Positions 42,723-52,986 of a stretch of DNA of 64,000 nucleotides are shown here, piece after piece. Made by a program: the position numbers and the translations under genes. Below the pieces are notes generated by a model, which ran no database searches, was not told the origin of the DNA, and worked only from the letters and a program-made list of their open reading frames with translations. The DNA comes from Wolfiporia cocos (taxonomy: Eukaryota; Basidiomycota; Agaricomycetes; Polyporales; Phaeolaceae), in the NCBI GenBank assembly GCA_029448655.1, contig JACCLO010000003.1, forward strand, positions 620,001-684,000, given 5' to 3'. Every line of letters starts with the position of its first letter. Positions within the stretch are counted from its first letter, which is position 1.

Positions 42723-45092
42723 ATGGAACACAGGGTGAGTAGCAGCACTGCTCTGATCTCTCATGTGGGAAGAAGACTTGGAGAGAACAGCAGCATCGTG
42801 GGAGGGAGACACCCTCAACCAACAAGTCAACCGTTGCAGGAGACGGCAAGTCAATCATGAGCGTGACACCTTAAGGCAAAGGAGAATGAACATGGGAGGT
42901 TGGGGTATGTAGGTGGCATTCTCAACGTACCCTCACAGTACGCTCTGCATCAAGTGGAGGAAATGTGCGACAAGCACGATGAAGCCGACCGACTAGAGTT
43001 CGAGAGGCTCAGTAGAAAGTTTGGTACATGGGCCGAACCGATGGAATTGTTCATCGAGGAAGAGGAGGATGACAAGTGCAGGTACACCACTGCCAGGGAT
43101 GTCATAGAACATGAATGGCCCCTACATCGGAACCCATTTGCAGGAGCAGGAGAAGGAGAGGACGAGTTACCTCCCCTTTTTAATCTAGACATCAACGACA
43201 ACACAGGTGGGATGGACACACAACAACCCCCTGCACAAACCCACATCACTACACCACCACCAATCATACCAGCACCTGAACAAAAGCCAGAGTGGGTATG
43301 CCACAAGTGGGACGATGAAGAATACCCATCAAGACCAACGTCCCCCAACTTCCACACCAGGGTGGGTACGTACGCTGAAGCCCTGTCTAAACTTGGCTAC
43401 TGGGACAATGACCACATCGAGGACTACATCCACAGTGCGGTCAGATTACAACACCGGGAGTGTGAGAGAAAGAAGAAGGAAGCAGACAGGCTGAAGGAGA
43501 TGATTGAAGAAGATGACTCTGACACCCCATCTCCCTCCAAGCGGATGGCAGATCCACCGTGAGCCCCACAGCCTAGTCCCAGGATGAGATCGGGTTAAAA
43601 ACCACTCGACGACAGAGACACAGCATACCAAAGGCAGTTCGATCTGCTCAAATTAAACAAGACATGCAGCGTGCCACCTAAATGGCAAATCCCACAGGTT
43701 AGCGACCGAAACTGCGAAACCTACACCCCTATCCCTGCGTCATGGAACCCACCAATCTACAGCCAGTCCAGGTGAAGGACGGTGAAAGAACCACCCATCT
43801 TCGACGACAACAAAGTAAAGTTCCACGCCTGGTGGATGAGGATGATCCAGTACCTGGCATCACAACACCAGTACATGGAAACGTCGCATGACAAAATTGA
43901 ATGTGTGATGTCATACATTTGAGGCAACAAGGTGGACCAGTGGCTTGCCAACATGTTCACCATGTACTTCAATGAGGAGTCAGGGTGGTGGGAGATTCAC
44001 TTCGATTACTTTAAACAGGAGCTTTTCACCAGGTTCGAGGACCCAGACCAGGAAAAGCAAGTGCACCGGCAACTCACCGGTCTAAAGATGATCTTCGGTA
44101 GGTCAAACGAGTACTTCACCAAGATTGAAATGCTGTGCCAAGAAGCAGGAGTCGACATGGACAATGAGTTCGTCCTGCAAGCAATTGAGAAAAATGTACC
44201 GTCCTCAGTCTATGAGCCGGTATACACCTCGTTCTCAACGCAGCACGACTTCCAGTGTCACAAAATCCTGGTACCAAAGAAGTACCAACCCTGGAAGGAG
44301 GCCATCATGGACTTTGACCAAGCCTCGTGGAGACGAGCACAGGATCACGCCGAGGAAAAGAAGAACGAGGAGTCAAAGGGAAAGGGGAAGAAGAAGGACT
44401 CTCCACCCAACCCCAAGAAGACCTACGACTCGCTGGCTGCCAACAGACCGTGTAAGTTCTGTGGGAAGAAAATGGGTGAACAACCAACCTCCACCTGCAC
44501 TTCCCCCACCTGGCACATCCCCATGTGCGATGCAGGGTATAAGTATACACCCAGCAAGTCATACGCGGCCGCTACAAGCAGCACCACTCAAACTCGGCCA
44601 TCTGGTTTGAAACCTGCCAAACAGATTCGAGAGCTAACTGACGACGAGTGGAAACGACTGGCCACCCAGTATGACGAGGAGGAGGCAACTGCCTCCAAGA
44701 AGACAGAGGTAAGCAAGATCACATTGAATCGTCTTCATCTTCTCAACGTCGAAGAAGTAAGTGACAACAATGACCAAGAAGGGTACCACTCTGCAATGGA
44801 CATTGTGAGTCAAGCAGGGGGCTCAGAGTATTTGGACAATGATGCGAGTTCTGTATGCAGTGAGGATTCCCTTTGTACAGCCCAAGAGGAGCTCCACAAA
44901 ATCATGGCTTGCCCGGGGGTAAAACCGGGGCTTAATTCCTCTCTAGATGAAAAAATGAATGTGGATACAGAACCCATCATCATTGCTGAGGACATTGACA
45001 TGAAGGACTCGACTAAACAGCCTAAGAAAAGGAAGGTTCGACAAGTTAAGAAAAAGACCGAAAAGCTCGACATCTACTTAGATGACCCATGA
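42723..45092 (+). pseudogene. gag: Element D Gag
   Basis: From ATG 42723 (MEHRVSSSTALISHVG) the frame continues through TGA codons at about 42841, 42847, 43560, 43770 and 43920 and a TAA at 43596. Capsid-like sequence includes FDDNKVKFHAWWMRMIQYLA and GNKVDQWLANMFTMYF. The zinc-binding segment is unusual (CKFCGKKMGEQPTSTCTS...C) rather than a classical CCHC knuckle. The TGA before GNKVDQW aligns with Arg in Element B (YIRGSDRVDQW). The tail is acidic then basic. The frame runs on into the dUTPase after another TGA at 45090. Confidence 0.82.
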
Positions 45093-45095
45093 GCT

Positions 45096-48000
45096 ATGGC
45101 ACCAGAGCAGAAGAGCAACAAAGCGGCCGGATATGACTTATATTTGGCCAAAGAGACCATCGTCCCTGCTCACAGAAAAGAAAACATCGATACTGGCATA
45201 AAGATAAGGATGCCCAATGGAGTCTACGGTCGCATTGCCCCTAGATCAGGGCTTGCAAACAAAGGGATTGATGTTCTGGCTGGAGTAATCGACCAAGATT
45301 ACACCGGCTGACTGGTCATTATGCTAATAAATCATTTCGACACAGATCTAGCTGTCAACTACAAATACAGGATTGCACAACTGATCCTAGAGCAAAACAA
45401 GAACCCATGCATCAAAATAGTCAAATGCATACAGGATACAATGCGTGGCACAGCAGGCTTCAGATCAACAGATAAGATCTGAGGCAACCACGTAGTATTC
45501 AGACAGGGACAACACGGATGACAGATAACCATCCCCATCATGATCCACAGTCCACATGAATGCACCATCACGACCACAGAATTGGTCGACTCGGGTTCCA
45601 CGGGCTTGGTGGTAGACTACAATTTCATACAGAAACACAAACTTAACCTCCTACCCCTAGAATGACCAGTCAGGGTACAAAACGCCAACAGGACCCCCAA
45701 CGGTGGAGGTAGCATGACACACTATGTCGAGATGCAAATCCAGATTGGTACACACCTCGAAAACCGTAGATTTAATGTACGCAAGCTAGGCTCCCACAAT
45801 GTATTCCTAGGGTTCAACTGGCTGGAAGAGCACAACCCATCCATCAACTGGAGGAAGAAGGCGATCGATTTTGACAAATGTGATTGCAAACACGAACACC
45901 TCGAGGATGGAGACCAGGTGTTCATGATAGACACGGCAGTATGGCTCAGATACGCCAGCGAATGCAAAGAGCACATTCACAACCGACTTGAAGTATGGGA
46001 AGCAGAGGAGACCATGCAACGAGGTGAAGTCTACCCCATTACTTCCGAACAAATCACTGCTGTAAAAGCCACAGAGATGGATATCGCAGCAAAAAAGACA
46101 ACGGAAGCAAAACGTTTGAGGAGGTCATACCAGAACACCTACACAACTTTCAAGAAATTTTTGAAGAAGGCAAGTTCGACAAACTCCCAGACCGATGACC
46201 ATGGGACCATGCGGTTGAGTTACTCCTGGATGCCAAACCCTTCTGCAGCAAAATCTATCCGCTCTCGCCTCAACAACAGAAGGTGCTGGATGAGTTCCTC
46301 AAGGAACAGCTGTGCACAGGGCACATACGACCGTCCAAGTCCCCATGGGGAGCGCTGTTTTTATTCATAAAGAAGAAAGATGGCAAACTACGACCCATAC
46401 AAGATTACCACAAGCTGAATCAGATGACGAAGAAAAACAAGTATCCACTACCTCTGATCAGTGAGCTGCTTAATAAGCTCAAACGAGCTAAGTTCTTCAG
46501 CAAGCTCGACGTACGATGGGGATATACTAACATCCACATCACTGAAGGAGACGAGGAGAAGGCCGTGTTCATAACCAATAGAGGGCTGTACGACCCCCTC
46601 ATTATGTTCTTTGGAATGTGCAACACACCAACCACATTCCAAACAATGATGAACGATATATTCCAAGAGCTCATATTACAAGGGAAGGTCATTGTATACT
46701 TAGACGGCATACTGATCTTCACTGAGACTCTCAAAGAACACCAACTTGTTGTGCACATGGTACTCGAGGTATTGCGAGAACACAAGCTCACGTGCAAGCC
46801 GGAGAAGTGCGAATTCGAGAAAGCCAAAGTCGAATACTTAGGCCACATCATTTCGCACGGAAGCATCAAGATGGACCCGGTGAAAGTCCAAGGCATCACA
46901 CTGTGGCCGACACCAAAGAACAGGAAAGAGGTCCAAGGTTTCCTTGGGTTCACCAACTTCTACAGGAGGTTCATCAAGGGTTACAGCACCCTAGCAAGGC
47001 CCCTGATCACCCTCATGGCTGACATTCCATTTAAATGGGACAAGGCCAAACAAGATACATTCAATCTCATGAAATGACTGTTTACAGAAGCTCTTATCTT
47101 AGGATCACCAACAGACACAGATCCCTTCAGGATCGAAGCAGACGCCTCGGACTACGCAACAGGCACCATACTCTTACAATGACAAGAGTCGATTTGGAGG
47201 CCCATTGCATACCTCTCCAAGGGCTTTACACCCGCCGAAAAGAACCACGAGATATACAATAGGGAACTCCTCGCCATCATGTGAGCATTAGATGACTGGC
47301 GACACTTCATACAGGGATCCAGTGATGCAACTAAGGTGTGGAGCAATCACAAGAATCTGGAGTACTTCAAGACACCCCAGAAGATCAACCCACAACAAGC
47401 ACGATGGATGACCAAACTACAAGAATTCAACATCAAGCTCATGCACATCCCTGGAATAAAGAACACCCATCCCGACCCTCTCTCTAGACGAATCGACTGG
47501 GACAACGGCAAGGAACACCTCAAGGGACAAGTAGTCCTCAAACCACATTTGTTCGAGGATGAACAACCTGAAGGGGGGGTGGATGAAATTGAAAAGCTAA
47601 GTTTCATCTCCACTGAAACAATAAAAGCGAAAGTTGAAGCCCAGAAAGCCCTCTACGATTATGTTCTGGACACAAACATCGAATTCAAGAATGGCCTAGC
47701 ATACCAAAAGGGAAAACTAGTCATCCCCAACGATGCAGAACTTAAGGGCAACATCATATCCTCACACCATGACTCGCTACTGGCAGGACACCCGGGCCAC
47801 AATCAAACACTCACCACCATACACAAGTTGTACTGGTGGCCGCACATGAGGAGAGACATAACACTGTATGTCCGAGGGTGCGTAAAGTGCCAATCGATCA
47901 AAGTAGACCACACTAAATGAGCGGCACCCCTCAACCCCAACCCAATGCCAACAAGGAGCTGGGAAAACATATCGGTTGACATGATCACAGGTTTTCCTGA

Positions 48001-49522
48001 GGTACAAGGCAAAAACGCCATCCCCGTCATCATCAACATGATGTCGAAGTGGACAACCGCGATTGAGACAACAGACAAACTGACCACAGAGGGATGGGCA
48101 AACCTGCTCATCAAACATATCGTGATGCAACATGGGATCCCCAAGAAGGTGTTCAGTGACAGAGGCCCACAGTTCGTGTCCGAATTCATCAAGGACACGT
48201 ATAAGAAATTTGGGATCGAAGGAAACCCTTCCACCACGTATCACCCACAGACCAATGGACAAACTGAGCAAATGAATCAAGAGCTAGAAGTCTACCTCCG
48301 ACTCTTCACCAACCGGAACCACACCAACTGGGTGGACCTGTTGCCAATGGCCATGTTCACCTACAACACTCACCAGAACACGTCAACAAAGCAATCTCCG
48401 TTCTTTATTACACACGGATATGAACCGAACATGGGTTCAAGTGTCCCCATGGAAGTTGACATGTCCCTCTCCGCTGAGAACTGGGCTGATCACCTGAAGG
48501 ACGTACAGATGAAGGCGGCAGAGAGCATAGACCTCGCCAAGGCTGCCATGATTAAATATGCCGACCGTTGACGACAACCCTCGAGGAAATACGAGGTAGG
48601 AGACAAGGTCTGGCTAAATGGCACCAACCTTCACATGGGCACTCCATCACAAAAACTATCCCTGAAGCGATATGGACCATACGCAGTAGCTGCGAAGATC
48701 GGCATGGGTGCATACAGGTTAACACTGACACCTGATATGTGGGGTATACACCCAGTGTTTAACAAGATACTACTCACCCCCTATCACAAACCCAAATTCG
48801 AACAACAAAGAATTCAATCGGTCCCCAAAACGCAGATAACGGTGACCAAGATACTCCAATCCTGTGAGGAATGTGGATGAGTAGAATATGAAGTGCAGTG
48901 GTCAGACGGGTCGAAAACATGGGAGCGTAAGCAAGACGTGGACCACTCCCAGGCTAACAACTTCTATGAACAGAATCCACGTGCCCCCGGGGTCCAATGG
49001 AAAAATAGAACCATTACCAATGGTGACACCAAAGTTGTCAACCCCACCAAGAAGGACATACCCCACTACTCCATCGTGAAGAAATATGGACTCACCATCA
49101 TCAGCACCATGCACTGTAGCCTTGACGTTCTCACACAATGAGAGTGCCCGAAGATATGCTGGTGGCACGACAAACCGGTGCAGTTCTTTATCCCCGTAAA
49201 CCCAGATACTTACAAGGGGTTGTATCTGATTGAGGTACACTGTCCCATCGAGCGCAAGAAACCTGAAGGAATCACGTACTACGACTACCCAGTCATCTAC
49301 ATCCACAAAATGCTATGTGAGTATGACTTCTCCAATCACAAAGGAGCCGGAGACTTCGTCATTCCTAGACCACCCTGTGACTACAGCACAGTGTATACGA
49401 TGACTCCTCGGGATGAGGAACTTAAAGGGGGGGTGATGTCATGGGCAAAAGCTTACCTTAACGATGTCACAGATCACTCTGTGGCATTACCACCCAGGTG
49501 TAGTCACATGGTCAGTAGATAA
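45096..49522 (+). pseudogene. pol: Element D Pol with N-terminal dUTPase
   Basis: Order seen: dUTPase first (AGYDLYLA, YGRIAPRSG, GVIDQDYTG, RIAQLIL, GFRSTDK), then protease (LVDSGSTG, about 45590), RT (SPWGALFLFIKKKDG, FSKLDVRWGY, YLDG), RNase H (IEADASDYATGTIL), integrase finger (HHDSLLAGHPGH...YWWPHM...C..C), core (VDMITGF, SDRGPQF, QTEQMNQ) and a chromodomain-like VEYEVQWSDGSKTWE. Frame changes once near 46110. All later breaks are TGA, for example at the Arg of ELLAI-RALEEW and GRVEY of Element C. The last stretch runs 85 nt into the LTR. dUTPase motif 5 has GFRSTD instead of GFGSTD. Confidence 0.88.
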
Positions 49523-49905
49523 GATCTAGCATAGGTAGATAAGATAGTAGCTACCCTACGGTCACACTAGATACATGACGCGTCACTGTAGTTACATAGT
49601 AGCGCCCTGCGCCTTACAGTGCATGGGCCCCCTTCAGGGCAGGTAGTTACAGTATGATGCGGCATGTATATTAGCTAGCAAGACTTGAGGGTTACACCTC
49701 AGTCTCTAGATTCTTGATGTTGGACTGCAAGGTCCACAGTCACTCTATTGCGCGTGCGCCTGCTACACTCCTTGCCTGAAATAATCTGTTGCATCTAGCC
49801 TGAGGCACGTAGTGTGCCTACCCCTGTAGGGTCCACCTTAGCAGGGGACTACCTGGGGTTGAGGACGTCCCTGGTGGGACACATGACACAGTAAGTACTG
49901 TGTCA
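49437..49905 (+). repeat. Element D 3' LTR (LTR-D)
   Basis: TGTCATGGGC...TACTGTGTCA, about 469 bp, directly after the polypurine tract plus TGA. The right end is set by the TG...CA rule only, because no second copy is in the window. A TATA-like GTATATTAG lies near 49665. Confidence 0.65.
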
Positions 49906-51075
49906 AACAACAACAAGCTGGATCTGATCCCCAGGGTCCCAAAGCCCAGTCAGGCCCAGACATACACTGGAAGGAACCTGGCCACACCTAGATAACGACT
50001 TCAGGCCATGTTCCCACATGGCCACAATGACCGCTACATATTTCATATACTACTACACTTCTATGTTTCAGAGTCTGGCTTAGACCCCTAGCCTAGTCAC
50101 ACCCCAGACTCCCTAGTTACCATATATGGCCATTATAGTACAAACATGTACAAACAGCCTAACAGTATAATAGTAGACCGCGTTCAGCTGGTAACCCCAG
50201 TCTGGACTTGGCGTTCATCCACTTTGCTCCCCTCAGTTTGCTCTAAGGTTTTAGTGGCCTTGTCACGCAGCAAGGCTGTGTTCTGTTCTACAAGGCTCAC
50301 AACCGTTGGAAGCATTCAAGGAATTCTGTCAGGTATGTAAGATAGACCCAAGTCATACTCAATCACGTCACATGACCAAAATCTGTCACGCCGAGGCAAG
50401 TTTGACAGAGTGGGCAACTTGCATTTGACATAACAATGGTCAAAGACCATTTGAGTAAAATCTAAAACCTGAGATCTCTTGCAAACACAAAGGTTGAGGA
50501 TTCTCAGGTTTTCGATTTTTGATAAAGTGCATCAGTCCCTTCTTATGTGGCTATTTATGTGGCCGGCCCATCGAATTAGTCAGCATCGCACAATTTAGGA
50601 GGATGACATTATCCATCGAATATATGCCCAGACATACAGATTGTGTCTTCCAACATGTAGTCTCGAGAGACCATTGCTAAGAGCATACAATCCACAAAGC
50701 GAACATTCAAAGGTATGATATACTGCCTTGTTATATTGTGAGTTAATTGTTGACGTTTACATAAATTCTATATGCGTTCGCAGATGTTTATGGATGCATA
50801 CCGCAAGGGACTCTCTAGCTCCCAAGCAGCTTGGGTGGCAACCATGGTTGTAGAGTGACCCCAGAAGGTGTCTCGGCCAAGCTAGACAATGTAACATAGA
50901 TTGAATCCTTTCATGCCCAGGACAGCACGTGTACTCTGTTTTTGTAATTTACATATCATGTAATAGACAAGTCCTGATCATGCTGGATTAGTCTGCGGCA
51001 CGTGGATGTCACGGTGTGACACCCCCTGGTTGAGTATGACTTGGGTCTATCTTATGATAATTTATTCAGTATGTG
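49906..51075. other. No confident gene; possible 5' part of the kinase locus
   Basis: Only short frames occur. An intron-like stretch runs from GTATGATATACTG (about 50713) to TTCGCAG (about 50785). A GTATGTGC donor-like site lies at the right edge, just where the older LTR-A inserted. The region precedes the FunK1 kinase fragment on the same strand once the LTR-A and Element A are removed, so it could hold its upstream exons. I could not recognise kinase motifs in it. Confidence 0.35.
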
Positions 51076-51159
51076 CTACTTGTTACGGTTATTTTAATTT
51101 TTCAAACATCGACAGAACTCACCACCAGGCGAATACGATACAGGGACGTGTTGCGCAAC

Positions 51160-51867
51160 TGTTACGGGTCGAATACCCGTTCGTATATTCGAATCGCGAA
51201 TATAGATCGTTCTTCTGCACGTAGGCACGTCGCCGTATGCAAGGCAAATACTCGTTAGATGCCTTCGGGTCCTAAGTGAAGTTCTTAGGAGATCGGTTAA
51301 TATCCAATACGCGTTAGAGGATATAATCTGTTCAAATGCGAGTCGAATGAAATATAAGACTCGCCTAAGTCCGAGAAGTCAGTGTGCACTTCGAGGACTT
51401 AGTCGTTCGGTTGCTCGAGTGAGAAATACTGAGCGTAGTTTCCTACGTTTGAGAACGAGTATAAGACTTCTTGTTTATACAACAAGGTCGAGCTGAAGAG
51501 CCTCGACGGTAAGTACATGAGTTTTTATACTACGCTAGGTTTCAGGGGTCGAGTCTGTCCCAGATGCTACCGATACTATCTACGCTATAGTCTCAAACGT
51601 TTGATAAGTACGGAGTGATATATCTGAGACGATAGATAGGAATGATGGCGGTTGAACGCCATCTGTCAGCTATTAAACGATGAACATGAAACGGTGGCAG
51701 GGTTGGATCTGCCAAAGATGAAACGAGCCCTACAGACTAGTACAGCTGGGGATGCGCCCAGTAAGATCACGAGTAACCAGGGGAGTTGGTTGCGCAACAA
51801 GTCCCTGTATCGTATTCGCCCAATGGTGAGTTCTGTCGATATTCGAAAAATTAGAATAACCGTAACA
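51160..51867 (-). repeat. Element A 3' LTR
   Basis: 708 bp with TGTTACGG / CCGTAACA inverted ends. The coding-strand polypurine tract AGAGAGGGGCTGA (51868-51880) adjoins it. Confidence 0.95.
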
Positions 51868-51880
51868 TCAGCCCCTCTCT
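51868..51880 (-). promoter_or_regulatory. Element A polypurine tract
   Basis: AGAGAGGGGCTGA on the coding strand, directly before the 3' LTR. Confidence 0.82.
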
Positions 51881-52934
51881 AGACATTCGTCGGCCTCGAC
51901 GAATCTTCCAAGTTCCTCTCCTCAGAGTGCCTCGGCGTCCTGTTCGTTGTAGATGTCGCCGTTCCCGCTGAGGGACGGGGTCGTAGGAGTTCGCCATACG
52001 AAGTGTTGGCGGCATTCATTCTGTCGATGACCTGGTTGATTGAGCCCACAAGTTCTGCAAATATAGTCGGGGCAATCGAGGATCCAGTGGCTAGCGGATC
52101 CGCACTGCCGACAGGGTTGTTCAGGCGAGGGCCTCGCTGGTACCCGTAGGGAAGGGATATCTCTGAGATATTCGTTGTGTCGGTATCTCCAGTGGTGAGC
52201 GGCGCGGTGGAGGTTCCGTTGCGCCCATGTGGGTAAGGAGGCGGTGTCTCGTTCGTGCTCCCTCGCACCTCGCTCAAACTCCTCGCGGGTAATGCTCTGC
52301 ACCGATGGAGATCGTCGAATAGGCGGCGTGCTATTCGCTCTTCGCTGTCGTTCTGGGGCAGCCCTAGGGCTCGTCGGGCGTGCAGGTGGTTCACGTCTCC
52401 CGTGGCCTCCCATACCAGGAATACCTGGCGTCGGGTCTCTAACTCCTGTTCGGCGGGCCCTCTGAGTCTCGGTAGGCAGTGGAAATAATACTCTATCGCC
52501 CTCCATAAAATCAAACGGCCTTGCAACTCGACGTCGTTCGTCGGTGGTGAAAAAACGGGCGGGTCGTGGTACGTATTCGGGTCGGTTGGGAGTAGTGTGC
52601 TCGCGATCCTCGAAGTCGTTGAGCGCGTGTCGTAGTCGGGCCGTCGTGGTGGCGGCCAGTCGGTCGATAAGTCTGTCGGTGAGTAACTCGAGCCCCTCTC
52701 TCTGCGCTCTGATCTGCCCCTCCATTCGGACGAGGTCCTCGGTGATATTCTGGTACGAGCTGTAGACGTGGGTGAGATCCTGCGCGATGTCGAAGAGGGT
52801 CGTCCAGCCATCGGCTCGGCCCGCAAAGGGTCCCTCGGCCCTGTACCAGAGTAGGGCGTGTCTGATCTGTAGGTGCTGGGGGGAGTACCTCCTCTGTGGC
52901 GTACCTCTCGGTCGTCCCTCCCGATGACCCGCAT
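51879..52934 (-). CDS. Element A pol-frame extension ORF, 351 aa
   Basis: It opens three codons after the TGA that ends pol (52947-52949), in the same frame, with ATG at 52934. In Element B the same frame is fused to pol with no stop. Shared blocks with B include LQGRLILW / LQNRTILW, a VFLVWEATGD / LLLIHEAAND region, RRALGLP / RAVLGLP and LFDDLHRCR / LVDDLRQLR. No known domain was recognised. The whole ORF overlaps the zinc-knuckle ORF in another frame. It might be expressed by stop readthrough or reinitiation, or be a passive open frame favoured by high GC. Confidence 0.5.
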   Translation of the reverse strand: MRVIGRDDREVRHRGGTPPSTYRSDTPYSGTGPRDPLRAEPMAGRPSSTSRRISPTSTARTRISPRTSSEWRGRSERRERGSSYSPTDLSTDWPPPRRPDYDTRSTTSRIASTLLPTDPNTYHDPPVFSPPTNDVELQGRLILWRAIEYYFHCLPRLRGPAEQELETRRQVFLVWEATGDVNHLHARRALGLPQNDSEERIARRLFDDLHRCRALPARSLSEVRGSTNETPPPYPHGRNGTSTAPLTTGDTDTTNISEISLPYGYQRGPRLNNPVGSADPLATGSSIAPTIFAELVGSINQVIDRMNAANTSYGELLRPRPSAGTATSTTNRTPRHSEERNLEDSSRPTNV

Positions 52935-52986
52935 CGCTGTGAGGGGTCAGAGCGCGGCGAGGGAGTTGGTGGCGAGTCGTCGACAT
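51922..52986 (-). CDS. Element A third ORF, paired zinc knuckles
   Basis: ATG at 52986 (MSTTRHQLP), overlapping the last 40 nt of pol in a different frame. The start is chosen because Element B has the same ATGTCGACG at the equivalent place. The product is 354 aa. A helical region (FDIAQDLTHVYSSYQNITEDL) is followed by a conserved DFMEGDR segment, a Pro/Arg-rich middle and the SPSVQSITREEFERG block. Two zinc knuckles follow, CRQCGSASHWILDC and a variant CX2CX6HX4C, at residues 292-325. Spacing of all eight ligands equals that of Element B. It probably binds nucleic acid; its role in the element is unknown. Confidence 0.75.
   Translation of the reverse strand: MSTTRHQLPRRALTPHSDAGHREGRPRGTPQRRYSPQHLQIRHALLWYRAEGPFAGRADGWTTLFDIAQDLTHVYSSYQNITEDLVRMEGQIRAQREGLELLTDRLIDRLAATTTARLRHALNDFEDREHTTPNRPEYVPRPARFFTTDERRRVARPFDFMEGDRVLFPLPTETQRARRTGVRDPTPGIPGMGGHGRREPPARPTSPRAAPERQRRANSTPPIRRSPSVQSITREEFERGAREHERDTASLPTWAQRNLHRAAHHWRYRHNEYLRDIPSLRVPARPSPEQPCRQCGSASHWILDCPDYICRTCGLNQPGHRQNECRQHFVWRTPTTPSLSGNGDIYNEQDAEAL

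Larger units (their letters stand above)
42675..49905 (+). mobile_element. Element D: decayed gypsy element lacking its 5' LTR
   Basis: Gag, dUTPase, protease, RT, RNase H, integrase and a chromodomain-like segment follow in order, then a polypurine tract (AAAGGGGGGG, 49424-49433) and a 3' LTR (49437-49905). More than ten in-frame TGA codons, one TAA and one frameshift (about 46110) interrupt it. Several of the TGA codons align with Arg in relatives. The catalytic RT motif reads YLDG instead of YLDD. The 5' LTR is absent, replaced by an unrelated LTR-A-like sequence. Confidence 0.9.

Noticed and set aside
42723..49522. Possible UGA-as-tryptophan recoding in Element D, because breaks are nearly all TGA and TGG can be imagined at many of them.
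   Set aside because: Alignment with Elements B and C puts Arg, not Trp, at several TGA positions (LAI-RALEEW, GRVEY, YIRG, RPWDHA). There is also one TAA and a frameshift. Decay of CGA codons explains it better.
51879..52986. Envelope-like gene in the third ORF position of Elements A and B.
   Set aside because: No signal peptide, membrane segment or cleavage site was seen. The recognisable features are zinc knuckles, which indicate nucleic-acid binding.
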